This document shows, in pieces, positions 6,442 through 12,501 of a stretch of 21,114 nucleotides of DNA (its first letter is position 1; each line of letters begins with the position of its first letter). Made by a program: the position numbers and the translations under genes. Source of the DNA: Phycisphaerales bacterium (GTDB lineage: Bacteria > Planctomycetota > Phycisphaerae > Phycisphaerales > SM1A02). Location: NCBI GenBank assembly GCA_018882625.1, contig VERO01000008.1:1-21114 (forward strand). Reading direction: 5' to 3'. The notes under the pieces were generated by a model. The model was not told where the DNA came from, did no database searches, and saw only the letters and a list, made by a program, of their open reading frames with translations.

Positions 6442-7047
6442 GTGCGAACCCGCGGCCAACTTGAGCCAGATCCAGGCCCGGTCATCCCCTCAGGGATCCT
6501 CCGCGCCCGGGATCTCGCCGCCGCCGGAATCAGCCGGCAGTCTGTGGCCGCGCTTGCGAAGTCGGGCCGAGTGCTTCGTGTCAGCCGCGGGGTGTACGTG
6601 TCGCCTGACCATCCACTCACCGAGAAGCACTCGATCGCAGTCGCATGCACGCGTGTGCCCGGCGGGGTGATCAGCCTGATGTCGGCTCTCGTGTTCCACG
6701 GTCTTACAGACCACAATCCCTTTGAGGTGTGGATGACCATTCCTCCGGCGGCTCGACGACCGATGATGGAGCAGCCGCCGCTACGGGTGACGCGGTTCTC
6801 AGGTGCCGCACTCACCCATGGAGTGGAGACACACTCGGTGGAGGGCGTGCGAGTACGTGTCTACTCGGTGGCGAAGACAGTGGCTGATCTCTTCAAGTAC
6901 CGCAACAAGATCGGGATTGACGTTGCCGTGCAGGCACTTCGCGAGGTACTTCAGGACCGTCGCCTCACAATGGACGATCTCGTGGAAGCGGCGCGCGTGT
7001 GCCGGGTGGAGCGCGTGATCACCCCGTACGTCGAAGCGCTCCAGTAG
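6442..7047 (+). CDS. abiEi: AbiEi-family antitoxin of type IV TA system, copy 1
   Basis: 201 residues if started at GTG 6442. The frame is also open from ATG 6340, but that extension crosses the presumed control region and has no family similarity; TTG 6436 is another option. The N-terminal winged helix reads 'GILRARDLAAAGISRQSVAA' then 'GRVLRVSRGVYVSP'. The AbiEi core follows: 'HSIAVACTRVPGGVISLMSA', 'HGLTDHNPFEVWMTIP', 'VRVYSVAKTVADLFKYRNKI', ending 'VITPYVEAL'. This matches the roughly 200-residue AbiEi group known from proteobacteria and planctomycetes. AbiEi antagonises the AbiEii nucleotidyltransferase and represses the operon. The partner gene begins 18 bases downstream but carries a stop codon, so this may now be an orphan antitoxin. 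Confidence 0.85.
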   Translation: MRTRGQLEPDPGPVIPSGILRARDLAAAGISRQSVAALAKSGRVLRVSRGVYVSPDHPLTEKHSIAVACTRVPGGVISLMSALVFHGLTDHNPFEVWMTIPPAARRPMMEQPPLRVTRFSGAALTHGVETHSVEGVRVRVYSVAKTVADLFKYRNKIGIDVAVQALREVLQDRRLTMDDLVEAARVCRVERVITPYVEALQ

Positions 7048-7065
7048 GCGGCGCGGAGGTCGGTG

Positions 7066-7977
7066 ATGTCGCGGGAACGAGGGTTGCCGGCGGCGGTGAA
7101 GCATCGCTTGCTTCAGGTCGCCCGATTGCGAAACGAAGAGTTCGAGCAGCTCCTCGTTCGCTATGTGGCCGAGCGATTCCTGTATCGCCTGTCCGTGTCG
7201 CGCTTCGCGGATGCATTTCTGCTCAAGGGAGCGATGCTCCTCATTGCGTGGCAAGGGTCGCCGCACCGCGTGACGAGGGACGTCGATCTGCTGGGACTTG
7301 GGGAGTGCTCAACCCCTGGGGTGTCGAAGATGTTGGGTGAAGTTGCTTTGGCCAGGCCATATGACGACGGGGTTGCCTACGACGTCGGAAGTCTCGAGAC
7401 CCAGACAATTCGGGCACTCAGCGGTGCTAGTGGCGTCAGGGTCACGCTCTGAGCGAACCTCGGTACGGCACGGGTGAAGCTCCAAGTCGATGTGGGATTC
7501 GGCGATGCGGTGAGCCCAGGACCTGAGCGCATCGAGTTTCCCTCCATCCTTGATCAGCCGCGGGCGCTTCTTGGTGCCTATCCCATGCCGACCTTCATCG
7601 CCGAGAAGGCGATGGCGATCGTGGAGCGCGGGCTCAGGAACACACGACTCAAGGACTACTTCGACGTGCACTACCTCTCGCAGCACTGGCAGTTTCAGGC
7701 CTCGGCACTCGTGCATGCGATGCGCGCGACATCCGTCCGTCGCGGAACGCCCATCCAGACATGCGAGCTGCCTGGGCTCTCTGGGGAGTTCTCCTCAGAT
7801 CAGCGGAGGCAACTGCAGTGGAGTGCATTCTGCACCCGCATCGCACCACAATCCACAGTGGAGCCGCTGCCGGCGGTGGTGCACTCCGTGTCGCAGTTCC
7901 TAAGGCCGATCCTCGTCGCTGTGGCGACTGACACAAGCCCAAGTGCCCTTTGGACTCCCGGAGGACCATGGCGTTGA
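7066..7977 (+). pseudogene. abiEii: AbiEii-family nucleotidyltransferase toxin, interrupted by in-frame TGA
   Basis: ATG 7066 follows GGAGGT (7055-7060). The frame reads a normal AbiEii protein: 'RLLQVARLRNEEFEQLLVRY', 'FADAFLLKGAMLLIAWQGSP', 'HRVTRDVDLLG' (nucleotide-binding Asp pair). It then reaches TGA at 7450-7452 and continues in the same frame with 'ANLGTARVKLQVDVGFGDAV', 'AEKAMAIVERGLRNTRLKDY' and 'FDVHYLSQHW' to a stop at 7975-7977. Both sides of the TGA match consecutive parts of the family with nothing missing, so a single base change (for example CGA or GGA to TGA) explains it. A GTG/ATG restart at 7474 would give only the C-terminal half, lacking the catalytic motifs. Active toxin is therefore unlikely unless the stop is read through. 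Confidence 0.85.
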
Positions 7978-7991
7978 GCGCTCTGCCCCAG

Positions 7992-8027
7992 CGCCTACGG
8001 CAGCAGCAGCGCCAGGAGCGCGCCGCG
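7992..8027 (+). repeat. Direct repeat of the M28 gene 3' end, copy 1 (attachment-site-like)
   Basis: 36 bp identical to 10633-10668, which is the last part of the M28 peptidase gene including its stop codon. Weaker similarity extends about nine bases further upstream (CTGC...CA). It starts 14 bases after the stop of the broken AbiEii gene and its end overlaps the first bases of header copy D. Confidence 0.85.
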
Positions 8028-8125
8028 GATTGAAACCGGGGCGGGGTCGGGCGCACGGCCAGGAACAAATCTGGCTGCACTTTTGGGGTGTTTTTGGGGA
8101 TCGGGCGCGGCTGTCGTTAGGGTGG
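8023..8125 (+). repeat. Module header repeat, copy D (with single 22-bp unit)
   Basis: 103 bp. It begins CCGCGGATTGAAACCGGGG, has CTGGCTGC at 8071-8078 and TCGTTAGGGTGG at 8114-8125. Spacings are identical to copy C. Only one 22-bp unit is present here, fused to the end of the M28-derived repeat. It precedes the second AbiE operon. Confidence 0.85.
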
Positions 8126-8153
8126 CCATATGTCACCAAGTGTTGCTTTAGAT

Positions 8154-8183
8154 TGCCGAAAGTATGCCTCAGTGTGGCATACT
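8154..8183 (+). promoter_or_regulatory. AbiE operon 2 promoter with perfect inverted-repeat operator
   Basis: AGTATGCC (8161-8168) and GGCATACT (8176-8183) form a perfect 8-bp inverted repeat with a 7-base spacer. The right arm ends in CATACT, a plausible -10 box, with TTGCCG (8154-8159) 18 bases upstream as the -35. A repressor bound here would block RNA polymerase, which fits the known autorepression of abiE operons by AbiEi binding to promoter inverted repeats. The predicted transcript would start about 30 bases before ATG 8220. Confidence 0.6.
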
Positions 8184-8219
8184 GACTCGCGGAGTCCCGT
8201 TCTGAGCACCAGGCCGCCC

Positions 8220-9029
8220 ATGCCCAACCTGCCCGACTTCTTCGCCAGCCATCCCGTGTTTACGACCGAAGAGGTTGCGCGCTTCCACCGCGAGCAGCGC
8301 TCGGGAAAGCCGGGAACACTTCGCGTACTCCTGATGCGACACCATGCCCGGGGCAGGCTCATCGCAGTCCGTCGCGGGGTGTACGCCACCGTGCCGGCAG
8401 GGCACACCGCGGACAAGTTGCCGGTCGATGCCTACCAGGTCGCTTCGCGCCTAGCGCCCGATGCGGTGCTCGGCTACCACACGGCACTCGAGCTGCACGG
8501 ACTGGCCCACTCCGTGTTCTCGCGACTCCAGTTCCTTACTCGCTCGGCCGCGCGTGCATGCACGTTTAAGGACGTTGCGTTCGAACCGGTGCGGATGCCA
8601 CGCGCGCTGTCGGGGCAGCATGATGGATCGATTGGGGTCACTCGAGTTCAGCGCATGGGCCTCGACATCCGGATCACCACGATCGAGCGCACATGCGTCG
8701 ACTCGCTGGATCGCCCGGACCTATGCGGTGGATGGGAAGAGGTGATGCACTCCGTTGATGCGGTGGAGCAGCTCGATGTGGAGTCGCTGATCCAGTACGC
8801 CCTGAAGCTGCATTCGGCGACGCTTGCAGCCAAGGTGGGATGGTTCCTCGAAATCAACGCAGACCGGCTCGGCGTCACTGCACGCCAGCTCGATCGCTTG
8901 CGCGCGCATCGGCCCAAGTCGCGACAGTACGTCGACCGCGAGTACCCGTATGGGCACAGGGCTGCGAGAGGCTGGAACCTGCTGCTGCCTCTGGAGCTCG
9001 CAGAGCGGCGCTGGCGCGAAGTCGGATGA
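8220..9029 (+). CDS. abiEi: AbiEi-family antitoxin of type IV TA system, copy 2
   Basis: 269 residues from ATG 8220. The frame is open back to ATG 8130, but that stretch contains the inverted-repeat operator and reads no family sequence. The N-terminal winged helix reads 'HPVFTTEEVARFHREQRSGK' followed by 'RGRLIAVRRGVYATVPAG'. The core is 'ASRLAPDAVLGYHTALELHG', then 'ITTIERTCVDSLDRPDLCGG' and a C-terminal helical part ending near 'RGWNLLLPLEL'. This is a longer AbiEi group than copy 1, with no close similarity to it beyond the fold. It overlaps the toxin gene by four bases (ATGA), giving translational coupling. Its expected roles are to neutralise AbiEii and to repress the operon through the inverted repeat at 8161-8183. 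Confidence 0.83.
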   Translation: MPNLPDFFASHPVFTTEEVARFHREQRSGKPGTLRVLLMRHHARGRLIAVRRGVYATVPAGHTADKLPVDAYQVASRLAPDAVLGYHTALELHGLAHSVFSRLQFLTRSAARACTFKDVAFEPVRMPRALSGQHDGSIGVTRVQRMGLDIRITTIERTCVDSLDRPDLCGGWEEVMHSVDAVEQLDVESLIQYALKLHSATLAAKVGWFLEINADRLGVTARQLDRLRAHRPKSRQYVDREYPYGHRAARGWNLLLPLELAERRWREVG

Positions 9030-9988
9030 GCCTCGATCGTGATGCGCTGATCGCTGGGGCCGCTGCGCTCGGCTTCAGGTCAGAGACCCTCGAGAAGGTG
9101 CTGCGCCTCCTCGAGCTTCTCGATGAGATCGCCCGCGATCCGTGGGTTGGGAGTCGGGTGGCCCTCAAGGGCGGTACGGCTCTGAATCTGTTCGTGTTCG
9201 ACGTGCCGCGTCTCTCGGTAGACATCGATCTCAACTACATCGGTTCGCACCAGCGGGCCGTGATGGAGACCGAGCGCCCAAGGCTTGAGATGGAGATTGC
9301 ACGCATCGCGCAAGCAGCGGGCATGACTCTCTCGAGGATTCCAGATGATCATGCAGGCGGCAAGTGGCGCCTCCGATACGCGAGCGTGCTCGGGCAGGGC
9401 GGATCCGTGGAGATCGACCTCAACTTCATGCACCGTGTGCCCCTCTGGCCAGTCGTGACTCGCGACTCGCGTACGGTTGCGGGCGTCTCGGCCCGTGCGA
9501 TTCCGCTGGTGGATGTCCATGAGATCGCTGGTGGAAAGCTGTCGGCCCTTCTGTCCCGCCGCGCCAGCCGCGACCTCTTCGATGCGCATGCACTGCTGAG
9601 TCGCACGGATCTGGATGATGGGTGTCTCAGGATCGCATTCGTGGCGATGGGTGCCATGAACAGGATTGACTGGCGCACGGTCTGCCCCGAGTCGCTCAGC
9701 TATGACGCTCGGGAGATTGGCGAGCGCCTCGTGCCAGTCCTGCGCACGCCGCATGTATCACGTGACACTCGTGCATGGGCTCACGAGCTCCTGTCGGAGT
9801 GTCGGGATCGACTCGTACGCGTGCTTCCACTCAGGTCCGAAGAGCAGGAGTTCCTTGACCGATTGCTCGATCACGGTGAGCTCCGACCGGAGCTTCTCAC
9901 AGCGGATGAATCCCTTGCGGAACGGCTGAGGATCCACCCTTCACTCCTGTGGAAGTCGCGCAACGTGCGCATCTGGCGGAGACATTGA
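9026..9988 (+). CDS. abiEii: AbiEii-family nucleotidyltransferase toxin, intact
   Basis: 320 residues from ATG 9026, overlapping the antitoxin stop. The frame is open further upstream inside abiEi, but the ATGA overlap fixes the start. Nucleotidyltransferase motifs are complete: 'VALKGGTALNLF' (residues about 46-56) and 'LSVDIDLNYIG' with Asp66 and Asp68 as likely metal ligands. Further on come 'IEIDLNF', 'PLVDVHEIAGGKLSALLSR' and 'RDLFDAHALL', the conserved C-terminal AbiEii signature. Members of the family (such as MenT toxins) are reported to modify the tRNA acceptor end; the exact target here is unknown. It is the only abiEii of the two in the island that looks functional. The stop is followed after 14 bases by the second M28-derived direct repeat. 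Confidence 0.87.
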   Translation: MSLDRDALIAGAAALGFRSETLEKVLRLLELLDEIARDPWVGSRVALKGGTALNLFVFDVPRLSVDIDLNYIGSHQRAVMETERPRLEMEIARIAQAAGMTLSRIPDDHAGGKWRLRYASVLGQGGSVEIDLNFMHRVPLWPVVTRDSRTVAGVSARAIPLVDVHEIAGGKLSALLSRRASRDLFDAHALLSRTDLDDGCLRIAFVAMGAMNRIDWRTVCPESLSYDAREIGERLVPVLRTPHVSRDTRAWAHELLSECRDRLVRVLPLRSEEQEFLDRLLDHGELRPELLTADESLAERLRIHPSLLWKSRNVRIWRRH

Positions 9989-10002
9989 GTGTCCTGCCGC
10001 GG

Positions 10003-10046
10003 CGCCTACGGCATCAGCAGCGCCAGGAGCGCGCCGCGTGCGGCGG
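10003..10046 (+). repeat. Direct repeat of the M28 gene 3' end, copy 2 (attachment-site-like)
   Basis: 44 bp matching 10633-10676 with one mismatch (T at 10014 for G). It is in the same orientation as the copy at 7992. The preceding 15 bases, back to the toxin stop codon, also resemble those before copy 1, so the two AbiE modules end alike. It joins directly to the antidote relic at 10047. Confidence 0.85.
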
Positions 10047-10113
10047 CATTCCAAGTCTCGATACGGTGATTTAGGTGGCGTGCGCAGTCGGCATGCACTT
10101 GAGGCGTGGAGGA
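10047..10113 (+). pseudogene. Relic of a third HigA-like antidote gene (3' end)
   Basis: Translated in frame from 10048, this reads I-P-S-L-D-T-V-I-stop-V-A-C-A-V-G-M-H-L-R. This aligns with the last residues of the two intact antidotes, N-P-S-L-D-T-V-V-R-V-A-R-A-V-G-M-R-F-R. An internal TAG (10072-10074) and several substitutions show it is dead. It begins exactly where the M28-derived repeat ends, so the rest of its module was removed or never copied. No toxin remnant is visible. Confidence 0.75.
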
Positions 10114-10116
10114 CGC

Positions 10117-10248
10117 TTAGCCGTGTGCGCTCTCAAGAGCGTCCAGCAGCTTGGGCACGCTGACTGACGCCGCTCGCCACACCAGTGCCTAGTCCATCAG
10201 AGCAGCATCGACGATGTCCTGGATTCGTGCCGCATCGTCACGCGGCAT
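10117..10248 (-). pseudogene. hepT (HEPN, DUF86) toxin remnant with large internal deletion
   Basis: The ATG at 10248 overlaps the mntA-like stop by 11 bases. The frame reads 'MPRDDAARIQDIVDAALMD', then TAG (10189-10191), then in the same frame 'ALVWRAASVSVPKLLDALES' to TAA at 10117. The first part matches the usual N terminus of HepT/DUF86 HEPN proteins. The second matches their C terminus, where 'D-x-x-x-V-W' leads into 'D/S-V-P-x-L'. The central 60-80 residues, including the catalytic RX4-6H motif, are missing. I infer an internal deletion plus a nonsense change in what would be D-Y-A-L-V-W. No RNase activity is expected. Confidence 0.65.
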
Positions 10249-10531
10249 AACGAACTTCCCGCAAGACTCTCTCGCGCACGGCAGGCTTGAGGCCACCCGC
10301 GGGCACGACATCTACGGCGCAGCCGAGAGCCTCGTTGAGCAATCGCTTCACGGCGACAAGGTCGAACAGGTCCCCCTCATCCGTGAACTCGACAAGAAAG
10401 TCGACGTCTGAATCCGGTCGCGCATCGCCGCGGGCCACTGAACCGAACACACCGATCCGGCGAACATGGCGAGCCGAGAGCGCCGGGCGCTGAGCCTCAA
10501 TCGCCGATAGGGCTTGTTCGAGCGTGACCAC
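10238..10531 (-). CDS. mntA: MntA-like minimal nucleotidyltransferase antitoxin (type VII TA)
   Basis: 97 residues from GTG 10531; the frame runs on upstream into the opposite-frame region of the M28 gene, which has no family sequence. The protein has the minimal nucleotidyltransferase signature GSX10DXD: 'GVFGSVARGDARPDSDVDFL' with Gly30-Ser31 and Asp42/Asp44. It continues with 'DLFDLVAVKRLLNEALGCAV', 'DVV' and a C-terminal 'RERVLREVRY'. In MNT/HEPN pairs the MntA protein AMPylates the HepT RNase and blocks it. The hepT start overlaps this gene's end, but hepT is destroyed, leaving an orphan antitoxin. It is the only TA pair in the island on the - strand, and it lies between two copies of the M28-derived repeat. 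No clear ribosome site was seen. Confidence 0.82.
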   Translation of the reverse strand: MVTLEQALSAIEAQRPALSARHVRRIGVFGSVARGDARPDSDVDFLVEFTDEGDLFDLVAVKRLLNEALGCAVDVVPAGGLKPAVRERVLREVRYAA

Positions 10532-10595
10532 GCGCTGATGGTAACGGCTCGGTTGTCTGCATCGACTCGCATACCACACGGCATGGCAGGAGTGG

Positions 10596-10619
10596 CGCGA
10601 AGTCCTCGGGCGCTTCGCG
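10596..10619 (-). terminator. Hairpin after the M28 gene
   Basis: CGCGAAG (10596-10602) pairs perfectly with CTTCGCG (10613-10619) across a ten-base loop, 16 bases beyond the M28 stop. No T-run follows on either strand. It may act as a transcript end or mRNA 3' stabiliser for the acpP-to-M28 operon. Confidence 0.4.
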
Positions 10620-10632
10620 TTGGCTGCGACAC

Positions 10633-10676
10633 CGCCTACGGCAGCAGCAGCGCCAGGAGCGCGCCGCGTGCGGCGG
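10633..10676 (+). repeat. M28 gene 3' end, resident copy of the direct repeat
   Basis: This stretch encodes (on the - strand) the last dozen or so residues and the TAG stop (10636-10638) of the M28 peptidase. It is repeated at 7992-8027 (36/36 identical) and 10003-10046 (43/44). Insertion elements often restore the end of the gene they enter, so this may be the original target site. Confidence 0.85.
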
Positions 10677-12498
10677 TGACCGCGAGCATCGAGAGGCCGA
10701 AGGCATCGGCGAGAGCCGGCTCGAGCGGGAGCCAGATGATCGCAGCGACGAGCATCGCCGCGAATGCGGCCTGCGCCGCAGACGCGACGGTCGGCCACGC
10801 GACCAGCATGCGCGATGCCGCAAGCGCGCCGGCTGCGAGCATGAACGCACCCATGAGTGCTGGGAGCATGAACACCACACTGGCACCAGGCGCCACGGTG
10901 GCGACCGCCAGCGCGATCGCGCTCCATACCGTCATCCCGATGATGACGTGCGACCACCGTGCGTTGACGAGTGACTCCGATGCGCGAACTGCCACTGCCC
11001 GCAGCGCAAGTGCGATGCACGCACCCAGCAACGTGACGCCTGCACAGATCCACAGGTACCCATGCGGCCAGATCCACGACTGCTGGCGTGCCATGCCCTT
11101 GAGCGCGTCATCCGTGAACGCCACGCGCGCGAGATGCGTTGCGCCCCAACCCACCAGCGCCGCCACCGCGATCGCAGCGACCGCCGCACCGAGCGACAGC
11201 AGGATGCCCGACCAGCGCACCCACCGGCAGCGCAGGGCGATGACCGCACCAAAGAGCGTCAGGAGCAGGGCCATCAGCGCACCGAGCTGCATCCACGCGG
11301 CGGGCAGGTGCGCCACACCGAACCCGAACAGGTCGAACCACACCGATTGCGGGGCCGGGGATTGGGGGGCAGCTGACTGCGGGCTTGCGGCTGCGGGCGC
11401 AGCGGAGGTGGAGGACTCGGCGGCTGAGACCGTCGCCGTCGCCGTCGTCGTCGCCGCCGGCGCCGCCGCGGCCACCGGCACCGACGCGAGCCCCTCCACC
11501 AGCGCGAGTGCGGTCTGCGCCATGTGCTGGGCCGTGAGCGGATCCACATTCTCAGGTGTATCCGTCGGCTGGTGGTAGTGGCGCGGCGATCCGATGCACG
11601 CCACGTTGAACCCGGTCATGCCCGCCTCGCGGAACACCGTGAAGTCGGTGCCGTTGGGCATCCACTCGTAGATGGTCGCGGCGACGCTCGTCGTGCGCGG
11701 GTGCGGCACGCGCGCAGCCATGATCTCGGCGAGCGCAGTGGTGTCTGGGCCGGTCTCGAAGATGAACGCCGGCCCGCTCGTGCCGCGGCTGTCCAGGTTC
11801 ACGACCGAACCGATGCGCGGCGCACGCGGATGCTCGCGGCAGAAGAGCTCCGCGCCAAGCAGCCCGAGCTCCTCGCCATCGGTGATCACCAGCACAACCT
11901 CGCGCGCGTACGGCCCGTTGGCCTGCGCACGCGCACGGAGCGCACGCGCCACCTCGATCGCGCTGGCCACGCCAAGCGCATCGTCGCCCGCACCCGGCGC
12001 GCCCGGCACCGAATCGATGTGCGCCGCGATCGCGACAAGAGTGCGAGGCGATGCGTAGGAGTCACTGGCCTCATCGGCGCTGCCTTCCGCTGTCTGCGCG
12101 CCCTGCGCAGATGCCGCCCCCTCCGGCCCCACGCGAAGCGGCGCGACGATGTTCACGAGCTGCACACGCTCGCTGCGCCTGAACCGGGATGGCATCTCGC
12201 CGTGCTGCAGCTCCGCGGTCACGCCCATCGCACCGAGCTGGTCCACCACGAACTGCACTGCACGCGCGTGCGCGTCGCTGCCGATGGTGCGCGCCGCGCC
12301 CGCCGCGCCGGCCTCGCCGTCACCCACCAGCCCACGCACGCCGTCCATCACGCGCGCGCCGCTGGCCTCCACCGCCGGCGCATCAGTCGGCACCACCTGC
12401 GAAGGCATCGTCCGCCACGATGCCACGAGCGCCACCACCGCAACGATCGCGAGCGTCCTGATGCGCACGCGAAGGGTCGGGTCTCCCGGCATCATCAT
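10636..12498 (-). CDS. M28-family zinc aminopeptidase with C-terminal membrane domain
   Basis: 620 residues. ATG 12498 has GGAG eight bases upstream. An N-terminal hydrophobic segment (about 12-30) is a signal anchor. The M28 peptidase domain (about 60-345) has all expected zinc ligands: His160 and Asp172 ('AHIDSVPGAPGAGDDALG'), catalytic Glu209 and ligand Glu210 ('DGEELGLLGAE'), Asp236 ('NLDSRG') and His309 ('YHQPTD'). After an Ala/Ser/Pro/Thr-rich linker (about 345-390) come seven or so hydrophobic segments to the C terminus. The order resembles the ER peptidase Fxna/ERMP1 and its bacterial relatives. It probably cleaves peptides outside the cytoplasm. It follows the GH15 gene by three bases, so it is the last gene of that operon. 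Its final bases are the repeated target-like sequence. Confidence 0.85.
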   Translation of the reverse strand: MMMPGDPTLRVRIRTLAIVAVVALVASWRTMPSQVVPTDAPAVEASGARVMDGVRGLVGDGEAGAAGAARTIGSDAHARAVQFVVDQLGAMGVTAELQHGEMPSRFRRSERVQLVNIVAPLRVGPEGAASAQGAQTAEGSADEASDSYASPRTLVAIAAHIDSVPGAPGAGDDALGVASAIEVARALRARAQANGPYAREVVLVITDGEELGLLGAELFCREHPRAPRIGSVVNLDSRGTSGPAFIFETGPDTTALAEIMAARVPHPRTTSVAATIYEWMPNGTDFTVFREAGMTGFNVACIGSPRHYHQPTDTPENVDPLTAQHMAQTALALVEGLASVPVAAAAPAATTTATATVSAAESSTSAAPAAASPQSAAPQSPAPQSVWFDLFGFGVAHLPAAWMQLGALMALLLTLFGAVIALRCRWVRWSGILLSLGAAVAAIAVAALVGWGATHLARVAFTDDALKGMARQQSWIWPHGYLWICAGVTLLGACIALALRAVAVRASESLVNARWSHVIIGMTVWSAIALAVATVAPGASVVFMLPALMGAFMLAAGALAASRMLVAWPTVASAAQAAFAAMLVAAIIWLPLEPALADAFGLSMLAVTAARGALLALLLP

Positions 12499-12501
12499 GG
12501 T

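Noticed and set aside
7450..7452. Selenocysteine or recoded TGA in AbiEii
   Set aside because: No cysteine or selenocysteine is expected at this position in the family, and I saw no SECIS-like hairpin just after it. A nonsense mutation is simpler.
4149..10632. Integrase, transposase or recombinase gene for the island
   Set aside because: All frames over 60 codons were considered and none shows tyrosine or serine recombinase or DDE motifs; mobility can only be inferred from the repeats.
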